Shown: in pieces, positions 1 through 12,745 of the stretch
Position numbering within the stretch: position 1 is the stretch's first letter
Layout of the letters: each line of letters starts with the position of its first letter
Source: Peribacillus faecalis
Lineage (GTDB): Bacteria; Bacillota; Bacilli; Bacillales; DSM-1321
Length of the DNA stretch: 34,247 bases
Assembly (NCBI RefSeq): GCF_014712675.1
Contig: NZ_JACXSI010000035.1
Location: 1-34,247, forward strand
Direction: 5' to 3'
The notes under the pieces: generated by a model
What the model was told of the DNA's origin: nothing
Database searches by the model: none
What the model saw: the letters and a program-made list of their open reading frames with translations, nothing else
Program-made: the position numbers and the translations under genes

Positions 1-180
1 TTCTACATCAAAGCCGCATTCCTCAAATATTTGCCTTGGAAACTTACCTTTATCATTCTCGGCAATAAATAGCAGTTTAAATTCTTCTGTATAGGTAATC
101 CCCTTCGAACCAACAGATTTAACATAAGGATTACGAGAAAGTGCATTAATCTCTTTCTCTGTAAATGTCTTTGTACTCAT
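1..180 (-). CDS. Transposase OrfA-like helix-turn-helix protein, N-terminal part
   Basis: This frame starts with ATG at 180 (reading leftwards) and stays open for 60 codons to the window edge, so only the N-terminus is visible. The protein begins MSTKTFTEKEINALSRNPYV and continues with a segment KGITYTEEFKLLFIAEN, a pattern I recognise from helix-turn-helix proteins that are the first frame (OrfA) of IS3-family elements in Bacillaceae. In that family OrfA binds the element ends and is joined to the DDE transposase OrfB by programmed frameshifting. A weak purine-rich ribosome site (CGGGGAAAA on the - strand) precedes the start. Family assignment is from memory of related sequences. It is a partial gene at a window edge, so nothing can be said about whether the element is intact. 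Confidence 0.6.
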   Translation of the reverse strand, partial: MSTKTFTEKEINALSRNPYVKSVGSKGITYTEEFKLLFIAENDKGKFPRQIFEECGFDVE

Positions 181-224
181 TCTAGATTTTCCCCGTTCTC
201 ATTTTTTTTTCATTATACAAAAAA

Positions 225-271
225 GTACCCTATAGGTAGACTTTTTTATAAGTGTCTACTCTATAGGGGAC
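225..271 (-). terminator. Hairpin plus T-run inside the IS end
   Basis: Positions 225-241 and 254-271 form an imperfect inverted repeat with the cores GTCTAC and CTATAGGG. On the - strand the hairpin is followed at once by TTTTTTG (224-218), the form of an intrinsic terminator pointing into the element. It could stop transcription that enters from outside before it reaches the transposase start at 180. It could also simply be an extended terminal inverted repeat. Confidence 0.4.
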
Positions 272-433
272 ATTTTAATTAGCGCTTAGTAGTTTTTTGT
301 GCGATAAATTCTATTGCGGCGCGATCTTTGAAGAGAAATGAGTTTCAAGTCGTTTGAACAGGATAAACTGAATGTAGGAGTCAAAGGCCCAGTCGTGCAT
401 AGATGAAGTTTTTTCAACAGTTTTGATAGAATA

Positions 434-462
434 TTGCTCATTTGCCCATTTTTATGTAGAAT
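434..462 (+). promoter_or_regulatory. Probable sigma-A promoter of upp-mnaA
   Basis: A -35 box TTGCTC (434-439) and a -10 box TAGAAT (457-462) are separated by 17 nt. The predicted transcript would have a leader of about 50 nt before the upp start at 520. No attenuator or PyrR-like structure is visible between promoter and gene. Confidence 0.5.
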
Positions 463-519
463 GAACAGAAGTGAATTTTTAGGTAAAACTCAATTTAAAA
501 AGAAGAGGAGAGATCCTTA

Positions 520-1149
520 ATGGCTAAAGTTTATGTATTCGACCATCCATTAATTCAGCATAAGCTGACATATATCCGTGATGTAAAAACAGGTACGAAA
601 GAGTTCCGTGAACTTGTTGATGAAGTAGCAACATTGATGGCATTTGAAATTACAAGAGACATGCCTTTAGAAGAGGTAGAAGTTCAAACACCTGTAGCAA
701 CAGCGAAAGCAAAGGTATTAACTGGTAAGAAAATTGGATTAGTGCCTATCTTACGAGCAGGCCTTGGCATGGTAGAAGGGGTGTTGAAAGTAATTCCGGC
801 AGCGAAAGTTGGACACATCGGTTTATACCGCGATCCAAAAACGTTGCAGCCAGTTGAATACTATGCGAAGCTTCCTAGCGATGTTGAGGAAAGAGAATTC
901 ATCGTTGTTGATCCGATGCTTGCAACCGGAGGATCTGCAATTGAAGCAATTAACTCATTGAAAAAACGTGGTGCAAAAAATATTAAATTCATGTGCTTAA
1001 TCGCAGCTCCAGAAGGTGTAGAGCTCTTAAAAGAAGCACATCCGGACGTTGACATTTATATTGCGGCACTAGATGAAAAACTAAACGAAAAAGGTTATAT
1101 TGTTCCAGGGCTAGGTGATGCAGGAGACCGCTTATTCGGAACAAAATAA
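520..1149 (+). CDS. upp: Uracil phosphoribosyltransferase
   Basis: The enzyme joins uracil to PRPP to give UMP and pyrophosphate, the main uracil salvage step in the cytoplasm. The 209-residue length is the usual size for bacterial Upp. The PRPP-binding loop is visible as [12 protein letters not shown] at residues 129-140, and the uracil-binding C-terminal segment [13 protein letters not shown] lies at about 192-204. The start at 520 is supported by the site AGAAGAGGAGAG just upstream. mnaA follows after 19 nt without a terminator, so the two genes are probably cotranscribed. In B. subtilis upp lies upstream of the atp operon and downstream of glyA. Here an insertion sequence occupies the upstream side. 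Confidence 0.97.
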   Translation: MAKVYVFDHPLIQHKLTYIRDVKTGTKEFRELVDEVATLMAFEITRDMPLEEVEVQTPVATAKAKVLTGKKIGLVPILRAGLGMVEGVLKVIPAAKVGHIGLYRDPKTLQPVEYYAKLPSDVEEREFIVVDPMLATGGSAIEAINSLKKRGAKNIKFMCLIAAPEGVELLKEAHPDVDIYIAALDEKLNEKGYIVPGLGDAGDRLFGTK

Positions 1150-1168
1150 GAGGAAAAGGTGAAAAGGC

Positions 1169-2320
1169 ATGACTGAGCGTATTAAAGTAATGACAATCTT
1201 TGGTACAAGACCTGAGGCCATAAAAATGGCCCCGCTTGTTTTGGAGCTTGAAAAGCAATCTGAGTATTTTGAGTCGATTGTAACGGTTACCGCGCAACAC
1301 CGCCAAATGCTAGATCAGGTGTTGGAAATCTTTAAAGTTCAGCCTGATTACGACCTGAACATTATGAAGGACCGTCAAACCCTTATTGACGTGACAACTC
1401 GTGGTCTAGAGGGTTTGAATAAAGTGATGGAAGAAGTAAGACCGGATATCGTCCTTGTCCATGGCGATACAACGACTACTTTTGTTGCAGCTTTAGCTGC
1501 TTTCTATAATAAGATTGTCGTTGGGCATGTGGAAGCGGGTTTAAGAACTTGGAATAAGTATTCTCCATATCCGGAAGAAATGAATCGTCAGCTGACAGGT
1601 GTAATGGCCGATCTGCATTTTTCTCCGACACCAAAGGCAGCGGAAAATTTACTGAATGAAAATAAAGCAGAAGAATCAATTTTCGTAACTGGCAACACGG
1701 CAATTGACGCTCTGAAAACAACGGTAACTCCGGAATACAGCCATCCTGTATTGGACAAGTTGGGCAATGATCGTCTAATTCTTTTGACTGCACACCGTCG
1801 TGAAAATCTTGGGCAGCCGATGCGCAATATGTTTAGAGCGGTTAAACGACTTGTGGAGGAGCATGATGACGTACAAGTTATCTACCCTGTCCACTTAAAC
1901 CCGGTTGTTCGTGAAATTGCTGACGAAGTACTTGGGAATGATCCGCGCATCCAACTGATCGAACCATTGGATGTTTATGACTTCCATAATTTCGCGTCAA
2001 GAGCACACTTAATTTTAACGGATTCAGGTGGTGTTCAAGAAGAAGCACCGTCTCTAGGTGTACCGGTGTTGGTGCTTCGTGACACAACGGAACGTCCAGA
2101 GGGTATTGAAGCAGGCACTTTGAAACTAGCTGGTACAGAAGAAGAAACAATCTATGCTATGGCGAAGGAATTGCTGACAAACCAGGAAGCTTATGAAGCG
2201 ATGGCGAAAGCAGCAAATCCGTATGGTGACGGCAATGCTTCGAAACGTATTGCGGAGGCAATCCGTTATTACTTTAAGCAAACAAGCGACCGTCCAAAAC
2301 CCTATAATCCATTAAGCTAA
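1169..2320 (+). CDS. mnaA: UDP-N-acetylglucosamine 2-epimerase (non-hydrolysing)
   Basis: The enzyme interconverts UDP-GlcNAc and UDP-ManNAc and supplies ManNAc for teichoic acid linkage units or other wall polysaccharides. The 383-residue protein shows the two-domain GT-B-like fold signature: GTRPEAIKMAPL at residues 12-23, HGDTTTT near 98-104, HVEAGLRT near 120-127, TAHRRENLG near 207-215 and TDSGGVQEEAPSLG near 284-297. Residues D100, E122, E136 and H209-R210 fall where the family has catalytic and substrate-binding residues. Q43, Q46 and H242 fit the allosteric UDP-GlcNAc site described for the B. anthracis enzyme. The gene is also called wecB or yvyH in related genomes. It ends at a strong terminator. 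Confidence 0.95.
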   Translation: MTERIKVMTIFGTRPEAIKMAPLVLELEKQSEYFESIVTVTAQHRQMLDQVLEIFKVQPDYDLNIMKDRQTLIDVTTRGLEGLNKVMEEVRPDIVLVHGDTTTTFVAALAAFYNKIVVGHVEAGLRTWNKYSPYPEEMNRQLTGVMADLHFSPTPKAAENLLNENKAEESIFVTGNTAIDALKTTVTPEYSHPVLDKLGNDRLILLTAHRRENLGQPMRNMFRAVKRLVEEHDDVQVIYPVHLNPVVREIADEVLGNDPRIQLIEPLDVYDFHNFASRAHLILTDSGGVQEEAPSLGVPVLVLRDTTERPEGIEAGTLKLAGTEEETIYAMAKELLTNQEAYEAMAKAANPYGDGNASKRIAEAIRYYFKQTSDRPKPYNPLS

Positions 2321-2340
2321 TGGCAAGGTTGCATAAAGGG

Positions 2341-2384
2341 GCTTCTTAAAAGTCAGAGATATGACTTTTAAGAAGTCCTTTTTC
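2341..2384 (+). terminator. Intrinsic terminator after mnaA
   Basis: A perfect 14-bp stem (2342-2355 with 2362-2375, arms CTTCTTAAAAGTCA and its complement) with a 6-nt loop is followed by TCCTTTTTCTT. This closes the upp-mnaA unit. Confidence 0.9.
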
Positions 2385-2659
2385 TTGTGCAAATGAAAGT
2401 GTATTCCATCTGAACGTGGATAGCTGTCTAACCTTACACCTGCCATGCGCGGAGGCTGACAGGATGTAGGTCGTGTCGGCGAAGACATGCAGACGTGTTG
2501 CCTTTAGCCGATATTCCTTGCTTAACAGTCCTACTGTATGGCTCCTTTTTCATTGAAGTAGAATCGAGGAGCGAAATCAAAAAGGGCCGGTGACGGTTTT
2601 TTCTTATTAATGCATACAACCTGCACTTTGAGTCATGATAAAAATCAGGAGGGTGAATC
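2385..2659. other. Gene-free stretch before the protease gene, possible dispersed repeat
   Basis: With the mnaA terminator this makes a 339-nt gap. I see no credible gene. From about 2440 to 2520 the sequence is richer in GC than typical spacers and can fold: TCGGC near 2475 pairs with GCCGA near 2507, and CCTG near 2438 with CAGG near 2459. GCTCCT (about 2540) can pair with AGGAGC (about 2567). It could be a small interspersed repeat or an RNA leader of the protease gene. No convincing -35/-10 pair was found. Confidence 0.3.
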
Positions 2660-4882
2660 ATGAAAAAAGTGTGTGGATTGACGGTGTTGCTTTTTATTTT
2701 CATAGCTTCTGCTGCGTCGGCTATCTCATTCCAGTTGCCTCCGTTGCCGAAAAAAGATGAAAAGGAAAATATCGTTGCTGTCATTATCGTGAAGCCGGAA
2801 GCGGACAAAAAAGAACTGTCCGGAACAATTTCAAATACTCCGGGCATCAAACTGAGACAAGTATATGAATTTGCCTTAAATGGATTTACTGTAGAGGGGC
2901 CGCGAAAACTCATTGAGAGCCTGCGGGAAAGACAGGAAATTGAAACGATATCCGAGTTGTCAATGTATGAAGTAATGCTCGATGAAAGTGTTCCGTTTAT
3001 AGGCGGTGATCAGCTAAGAGGCTATTTGGATGAAGATGGACACCGGCTAACCGGCAAGGGTGTGAAAGTAGGGATTATTGATACAGGTATTGACTATAAT
3101 CATCCTGATTTAAAGAAAGTTTATAGAGGCGGAAAAGATTTAATTGATGGCGATAATGATCCGATGGAGTCGGCAGGGGAACCGGATAGAGCAACTATTC
3201 ATGGCACACATGTAGCCGGAATCATTGCGGCGAATGGAAGTTTAAGAGGTGTTGCTCCCGAGGCAGAAGTATATGCGTACCGTGCTTTAGGGCCGGGGGG
3301 AACTGGCAGTACGGAAAGTGTAATAGCGGCCATTGATGCGGCCATTAGCGATAAGATGGATATTATCAATCTGTCTTTAGGGAACAGTATCAATGGACCT
3401 GATCTTCCGATTACACTTGCTTTGAACCAAGCGGTTGACCAAGGGATAACGGCGGTAGTTTCAAACGGTAATTCAGGACCTAATACTTGGACAGTCGGAT
3501 CGCCGGGTACGTCATCGAAGGCTATTTCTGTTGGGGCATCTTCTCCGCCGTTAAAGATTCCATACATGCAGATTGGTCTAGGGTCATCAAACATGAAAGA
3601 GCTGCCATTGCACAGCATCCCGGGGGCTAAAAAATGGAATTTCACGGTTTTTCAACAGATTATTAATGGAGGATATGGCAGGTTGGCTGACATGCCCAAT
3701 GCGAAAAACAAGATTGTCGTTGTGAAACGCGGTAAATTAAGTGTGACAGAGAAAATCCTCAATGTGCAAAAACAGGGAGGCAAAGCTGTCATCATCGCAA
3801 ATAGTAGTGAAGCACCGCTTCTTTATGCGTTAGAAACCCCTGTGCAAATACCGGCAGTATGGCTGGCAAAAAAAGATGGGCATATTTTACTCGACTATAT
3901 ACGAAATAATCCGGAACAATCAATGAAGATTGTTTACAAAGAAGAAGCTGATATGATTGCTTCTTTCAGTTCTCGTGGACCGGTGACAGTCAGCTGGGAA
4001 ATCAAACCGGATATAGTGGCACCTGGAGTAGCGATAGAAAGCACAGTGCCTGGAGGGTATATGGCGCTTGCAGGGACAAGTATGTCAGCTCCTCACGTGG
4101 CTGGGGCTGCTGCATTATTGAGACAGGCTCACCCGGAATGGACACCCGAACAAATAAAATCTGCGCTCATGACAACAGCAAAACATTTAAAGAATAAAGA
4201 AGGCAATTTTTACAAAACGTATGAACAAGGAGCTGGAAGATTGCAGCTTCAAGAAGCAGTGGATGTCGACACTTTCTTTTATCCGAGCTCACTTACTTTA
4301 GGTTTATTCGATCAAAAGGAGGGGGAAAACAAGCATATAAAAAAGCTTGTCATCGAAAATAAAAATGAAGCACCACAGCATTACTCTTTTGACATCCCGA
4401 GGGATGAGAAGGGGTTGAACTGGCACTTGCCATTATCTTTTACGCTTCAGCCGAATGAGAAAAAAGAGGTCGAAATCGGACTTTCTATTGATATGAAGGA
4501 ATTGGAAAAAGGAATGTATGACGGCTATCTCGCTGTAAGAGAAGGGACGAAAACACTCTATATTCCTTACCTTTATATGAAGGAAGAACCGAATTATCCG
4601 AAAGTTATGGGCTTTCAATTCGGAGATGGTGATAATGATGAATCCTATCGTTATGAAATGTATGTTCCTTGCGGAGGCGATGAGATGATGATTGCGCTGT
4701 ATGATTACTCGTCCCTGCGCTTTAAAGGGTTTCTCGACTATTCTGCTCCGGCACCATCCGGTTTTTTTCAAAAGGAAATACCGAGAAATCATTTGCCTGA
4801 GCCGGGATTGTACCATGCTGTCATCTCGATTAAGAAAGCGGGAGTCTCAAAAGAGCTGCAGGAGATCATCGAAATCAAATGA
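2660..4882 (+). CDS. Secreted subtilisin-like serine protease, Vpr type
   Basis: A 740-residue extracellular S8 family protease. A short signal peptide (residues 1 to about 21, ending ASAASA) is followed by a propeptide of the inhibitor I9 type (about 35-108). The catalytic domain has an intact triad: D141 in GIIDTGIDYNHPDL, H181 in HGTHVAGIIAAN and S474 in AGTSMSAPHVAGAAALL. The oxyanion-hole asparagine is N271 in SNGNSGPN. A protease-associated (PA) domain is inserted at about 300-430, between the Asn and Ser motifs, as in Vpr. Residues from about 540 on form a beta-rich C-terminal region without a visible wall anchor. B. subtilis Vpr is somewhat longer (about 806 residues). The start is set by TCAGGAGGGTGAATC. 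The role is presumably nutrient protein degradation or processing of other secreted proteins. The gene stands alone between mnaA and the atp operon, and no clear terminator follows it. Confidence 0.9.
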   Translation: MKKVCGLTVLLFIFIASAASAISFQLPPLPKKDEKENIVAVIIVKPEADKKELSGTISNTPGIKLRQVYEFALNGFTVEGPRKLIESLRERQEIETISELSMYEVMLDESVPFIGGDQLRGYLDEDGHRLTGKGVKVGIIDTGIDYNHPDLKKVYRGGKDLIDGDNDPMESAGEPDRATIHGTHVAGIIAANGSLRGVAPEAEVYAYRALGPGGTGSTESVIAAIDAAISDKMDIINLSLGNSINGPDLPITLALNQAVDQGITAVVSNGNSGPNTWTVGSPGTSSKAISVGASSPPLKIPYMQIGLGSSNMKELPLHSIPGAKKWNFTVFQQIINGGYGRLADMPNAKNKIVVVKRGKLSVTEKILNVQKQGGKAVIIANSSEAPLLYALETPVQIPAVWLAKKDGHILLDYIRNNPEQSMKIVYKEEADMIASFSSRGPVTVSWEIKPDIVAPGVAIESTVPGGYMALAGTSMSAPHVAGAAALLRQAHPEWTPEQIKSALMTTAKHLKNKEGNFYKTYEQGAGRLQLQEAVDVDTFFYPSSLTLGLFDQKEGENKHIKKLVIENKNEAPQHYSFDIPRDEKGLNWHLPLSFTLQPNEKKEVEIGLSIDMKELEKGMYDGYLAVREGTKTLYIPYLYMKEEPNYPKVMGFQFGDGDNDESYRYEMYVPCGGDEMMIALYDYSSLRFKGFLDYSAPAPSGFFQKEIPRNHLPEPGLYHAVISIKKAGVSKELQEIIEIK

Positions 4883-4970
4883 TTTTCTGTTTAACTCCCT
4901 AAAGATTGATATAAATGTGAACTTCTGGATATTATGGGGAAATCATAGTAGCTTTTCCACTACACATTCG

Positions 4971-4999
4971 TTGACAACACTTATCTGCTATTGTATTAT
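4971..4999 (+). promoter_or_regulatory. Strong sigma-A promoter of the atp operon
   Basis: A consensus -35 box TTGACA (4971-4976) and a -10 box TATTAT (4994-4999) are separated by 17 nt. Transcription would start near 5006, leaving a leader of about 120 nt before atpZ. This is one of the best promoter matches in the window and fits the high expression expected for ATP synthase. Confidence 0.75.
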
Positions 5000-5128
5000 A
5001 ACGTAGGATGTGTATTGATAGTTTTTTCAAAAAAATTCAAACAATTCACTTTTCAACTTATTAACGTTGGAAACGATAGTAAAATAAGTGAGTTGAATGT
5101 AAAAACAGTCAATAACTGGAGAAATCAG

Positions 5129-5350
5129 ATGAAGCAAAACAAACGTTTCTATTACAGGACGATTGCTATAACATCAGCCATTACTGCGCAATTGGTCGGC
5201 CCGATACTAATAGGAATATTCATAGGGAGATGGTTGGATGCGAAGCTTGCAGCCGACCCGTTATTTATGATTATCGGATTAATTTTAGGACTGGCTTTTG
5301 GGACATATGGCATTTCACGTTTACTTAAGGACAAAATCCAGGGAGACTAA
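5129..5350 (+). CDS. atpZ: AtpZ/AtpI family small membrane protein
   Basis: A 73-residue protein with two predicted membrane spans, at about residues 12-32 and 41-62, and the pattern GxFxGxWLDxKLxxDPLFMIIGLILGLAFG typical of the AtpZ family. AtpZ is encoded at the head of the atp operon in several Bacillus relatives. In B. pseudofirmus it has been linked, together with AtpI, to magnesium or calcium transport that supports ATP synthase. The reading frame is open further upstream to 4991, but the start at 5129 has the site CTGGAG at suitable distance and gives the family length. The upstream extension would overlap the promoter and is not family-like. atpI follows after 8 nt. Confidence 0.8.
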   Translation: MKQNKRFYYRTIAITSAITAQLVGPILIGIFIGRWLDAKLAADPLFMIIGLILGLAFGTYGISRLLKDKIQGD

Positions 5351-5358
5351 AGAATACT

Positions 5359-5745
5359 ATGCCAGATTTGCAGTTCACATTTAAAAGACAGCTTAAATAT
5401 TTATTGTACATAATGGCAATTTATGTATTGGGCTGGGGATTCACAAGTTATCAGGCGATCTTTGCCGGACTTTTACTCGGTACGGCTATAAGCACTTTCA
5501 ACGTATGGCTGCTTATGAAAAAGTCTCAGCAAGTGGGGGCATCTGCAGCTGGGGGCAAACCATCACGTTCTATTGGAAGCGCCTCTCGTTATGCAGCGGC
5601 TATTTTAGCTGCAATCATCGCAATGAAGTACCCGCAGTACTTTAACATTTACACAACGGTATTGGGATTAGTGACAGCGAATGTTGTCATAGTTATAGAT
5701 TATTTTATCCATAAATCCAACGTCAATAACGGGGAAGAGAGGTGA
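5359..5745 (+). CDS. atpI: ATP synthase subunit I
   Basis: A 128-residue membrane protein with about four hydrophobic spans, including LLYIMAIYVLGWGF, the next segment near 30-50, and two in the C-terminal half. AtpI is an accessory protein of the Fo sector. It has been proposed to help assembly of the c-ring and, with AtpZ, to take part in divalent cation uptake. It is not part of the finished rotor. The sequence is poorly conserved in the family, so identification rests on hydrophobic profile, length and its place between atpZ and atpB. The ribosome site AGGGAG lies rather far (about 13 nt) from the ATG, which suggests coupling to translation of atpZ. Confidence 0.85.
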   Translation: MPDLQFTFKRQLKYLLYIMAIYVLGWGFTSYQAIFAGLLLGTAISTFNVWLLMKKSQQVGASAAGGKPSRSIGSASRYAAAILAAIIAMKYPQYFNIYTTVLGLVTANVVIVIDYFIHKSNVNNGEER

Positions 5746-6477
<732 letters not shown>

Positions 6478-6518
6478 TATATATTTTGTAAGACTAAGTA
6501 TAAAAACAAACAATTTAG

Positions 6519-6743
<225 letters not shown>

Positions 6744-6761
6744 TTTGTAAAAGGTAAACGT

Positions 6762-6789
6762 GGCGAAGATCATACCATAGACCTTCGCC
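6762..6789 (+). other. Hairpin after atpE (intercistronic)
   Basis: GGCGAAG (6762-6768) pairs with CTTCGCC (6783-6789), and the 3' side is followed by the pyrimidine-rich TTTCCTTTTATG. It has the look of a weak or leaky terminator, or of an mRNA-stabilising element, inside the atp operon. Confidence 0.5.
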
Positions 6790-6800
6790 TTTCCTTTTAT

Positions 6801-6822
6801 GATTTTCCGGCTACCGGAAATC
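6801..6822 (+). other. Second hairpin between atpE and atpF
   Basis: GATTTTCCGG (6801-6810) and CCGGAAATC (6814-6822) form a stem of nine pairs with one bulged T and a three-base loop CTA. TTTTATG follows. It stands 11 nt behind the first hairpin. Confidence 0.5.
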
Positions 6823-6916
6823 TTTTATGAATTTTCAATAAGTAATCACTTTATGAATAAATGATGAAAACTGATTCTTAATCAATAAATGACTCTTCGA
6901 AAGGAGTGAACCGAGC

Positions 6917-7438
6917 GTGTTAACAAATAGTTTTGTTATTGGAGCAGGCGGTTTAGGCTTTAACGCTGGAGATATTATTTTCCAATTAATCTGTTTCGTC
7001 TTATTGTTAGCCTTTCTTAAAAAGGTTGCATGGGGTCCTCTAATCAATATGATGAAAGAGCGTGAAAACCACGTAGCTTCTCAAATTGATGAGGCAGAAA
7101 AAACACGTGAGCAAGCAGCGCAATACGTTGAAGAACAACGTGAAATCCTTAAGCAATCTCGTGTTGAAGCTCAAACATTAATTGAAAACGCTAAGAAACA
7201 AGGCGATGCACAGCGTGAAGAAATCGTTGTTGCAGCACGTACTGAAGCTGAGCGTATTAAAGAAAGTGCAAAACGCGAAATCGAAGTAGAGAAAGAAAAA
7301 GCTGTTGCAGCTTTACGCGAGCAAGTAGCTTCATTATCTGTACTTATTGCTTCTAAAGTAATTGAAAAAGAATTAACTGAAGCTGATCAAGAAAAATTAA
7401 TCAGTGAGTATCTTCAAGAGGCAGGAGATAAACAATGA
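6917..7438 (+). CDS. atpF: ATP synthase Fo subunit b
   Basis: Subunit b is the peripheral stalk that holds F1 against subunit a. The 173-residue protein has one N-terminal membrane span (about 18-36, [13 protein letters not shown]) and a long charged helix (about 50-160) expected to form a dimeric coil. The start is GTG at 6917, with the strong site GAAAGGAGTGAACC in front. The stop overlaps the atpH start by 4 nt (ATGA), a sign of translational coupling. Confidence 0.96.
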   Translation: MLTNSFVIGAGGLGFNAGDIIFQLICFVLLLAFLKKVAWGPLINMMKERENHVASQIDEAEKTREQAAQYVEEQREILKQSRVEAQTLIENAKKQGDAQREEIVVAARTEAERIKESAKREIEVEKEKAVAALREQVASLSVLIASKVIEKELTEADQEKLISEYLQEAGDKQ

Positions 7439-7971
7439 GCAATTCTATAGTCGCAAAACGCTATGCAGTAGCTCTTTTTGAGATTGCCAAAGAGAAAAAC
7501 GTTCTTGATGCAATGGCGGAAGAAATTCGCGTTGTGAAAGAAGTTTTTTCATCTAATGAAGAACTGAATGCTTTCTTGAAGCAGCCTAAAATCACGCTTC
7601 AGCAAAAGCAACAAGTTCTTTCTGATGCGCTTGCTGGTATCTCTGAATACATCACAAACACAATCATGCTGATGATCGAACGTCATCGTACAGATGAAAT
7701 CGCTCATATGGCTGAGGACTTTGTTGAACTATGTAACGAAGATAAATCTGTTGCAGAAGCAACTGTATATACTACAAGACCTATTACGGAGGCAGAGCGT
7801 GAAGCGATTTCTTCCGTTTTCGCTGCGAAAGTAGGCAAAAAAACTTTAAGAATTGAAAATATCGTTGATCGTGATATTATCGGCGGAATGAAGCTTCGTA
7901 TCGGAAACCGTATTTTTGACGGCTCCGTTAGCGGCAAGCTGAATCGTTTAGAGCGACAACTATTATCATAA
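7435..7971 (+). CDS. atpH: ATP synthase F1 subunit delta
   Basis: Delta links the b-dimer stalk to the top of the alpha3beta3 head. The 178-residue protein has the helical N-terminal domain (beginning [19 protein letters not shown]) and a C-terminal domain ending with [20 protein letters not shown], both typical for the family. It starts inside the last codons of atpF, and atpA begins 24 nt after its stop. Confidence 0.96.
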   Translation: MSNSIVAKRYAVALFEIAKEKNVLDAMAEEIRVVKEVFSSNEELNAFLKQPKITLQQKQQVLSDALAGISEYITNTIMLMIERHRTDEIAHMAEDFVELCNEDKSVAEATVYTTRPITEAEREAISSVFAAKVGKKTLRIENIVDRDIIGGMKLRIGNRIFDGSVSGKLNRLERQLLS

Positions 7972-9504
<1,533 letters not shown>

Positions 9505-9533
9505 TATTTCTAACAAATTGAAAAGGGTGGTGA

Positions 9534-10397
<864 letters not shown>

Positions 10398-10410
10398 TAT
10401 TCAATCGAAT

Positions 10411-10431
10411 GGGCGAGACAAGCTCTTGCCC
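10411..10431 (+). other. Hairpin between atpG and atpD
   Basis: GGGCGAGA (10411-10418) pairs with TCTTGCCC (10424-10431) around the loop CAAGC, with one G-T pair. There is no T-run after it, so it is not a terminator. It may affect mRNA processing or stability. Confidence 0.45.
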
Positions 10432-10464
10432 TGATTCCAAATAAATAATGAATCGTGTTGATAA

Positions 10465-12312
<1,848 letters not shown>

Positions 12313-12325
12313 GCTTATAAAAAAA

Positions 12326-12358
12326 GCCTCGGGGTATATCCCGAGGCTTCTTTTATTT
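12326..12358 (+). terminator. Intrinsic terminator of the atp operon
   Basis: GCCTCGGG (12326-12333) and CCCGAGGC (12340-12347) form a perfect 8-bp GC-rich stem with a 6-nt loop, followed by TTCTTTTATTT. Confidence 0.93.
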
Positions 12359-12597
12359 CACTGAAAGGTATAGTGCTTACATCCTGTTTTACTGATAAGA
12401 ACACATTTTTATAATCATGAAAAATATACTAATTACGATATAGCACATAATTGAAGTTAGTTTATATAGGATGCAGTATGTCATTGCTGTCAGCGTTCTT
12501 CAACACTTAAAAGGAAGTGATAAAGACTGGATGTTCTTCTTTGATTTTGTGACTCTCGCCCTGTCAGCCACAATGTAAAGTGACGTTATCCGGGTTT

Positions 12598-12611
12598 GTG
12601 TCGGTCGACAC
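12598..12611. promoter_or_regulatory. Inverted repeat overlapping the nuo -35 box (possible operator)
   Basis: GTGTCG (12598-12603) and CGACAC (12606-12611) are complementary arms two bases apart, and the right arm overlaps the -35 hexamer. This is where a repressor would sit. It does not match the usual B. subtilis Rex, Fnr or ResD sites as I know them, so the binder, if any, is unknown. Confidence 0.35.
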
Positions 12612-12633
12612 GGTATTCGGACAATGATATAAT
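12605..12633 (+). promoter_or_regulatory. Probable sigma-A promoter of the nuo operon
   Basis: A -35 box TCGACA (12605-12610) and a perfect -10 box TATAAT (12628-12633) are separated by 17 nt. TGA directly before the -10 box gives the extended -10 form TGnTATAAT. Confidence 0.65.
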
Positions 12634-12745
12634 GACTTCAATTACATAAAATTGTATTTTATGGAATGATTTTGGTGTTGGAGGCTGATTGGATATTTAT
12701 CAATTTGCCTTTTTCATATATAAAAAGAAGCAAAGGGGGAGAGAC

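Larger units (their letters stand above)
1..272 (-). mobile_element. Partial IS3-family-like insertion sequence (one end)
   Basis: The - strand carries an open reading frame that resembles the small first transposase frame of IS3-family elements and runs off the left edge of the window. Read on the - strand, the element appears to begin at 272 with TGTCCCCTATAGAGTAGACA, which fits the TG...CA type of end. Just inside the end is an imperfect inverted repeat (225-241 against 254-271) followed on the - strand by six T residues. The other end, the second transposase frame and any target duplication are outside the window, so the family and the exact boundary are inferred. Confidence 0.6.
12359..12745. 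other. Gene-free spacer between atp and nuo operons
   Basis: About 390 nt of AT-rich DNA. It contains a TATAAT at 12410-12415 without a good -35, an uncertain 35-codon open frame at 12471-12578 and, near its right end, the probable nuo promoter with an inverted repeat. The nuoA leader then runs about 105 nt from the predicted start. No RNA gene or riboswitch was recognised. Confidence 0.5.

Noticed and set aside
2434-2913. Long - strand open frame across the spacer and protease start
   Set aside because: No ribosome site and no recognisable protein. It is the shadow of the protease gene and extends through foldable spacer DNA.
4991-5128. Upstream extension of atpZ
   Set aside because: It overlaps the -10 box of the atp promoter, has no ribosome site and makes the protein longer than the family.
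12410-12415. TATAAT as an additional nuo promoter
   Set aside because: The best -35 candidate at 17 nt (TTTTAC) is poor. The site at 12605-12633 is better.
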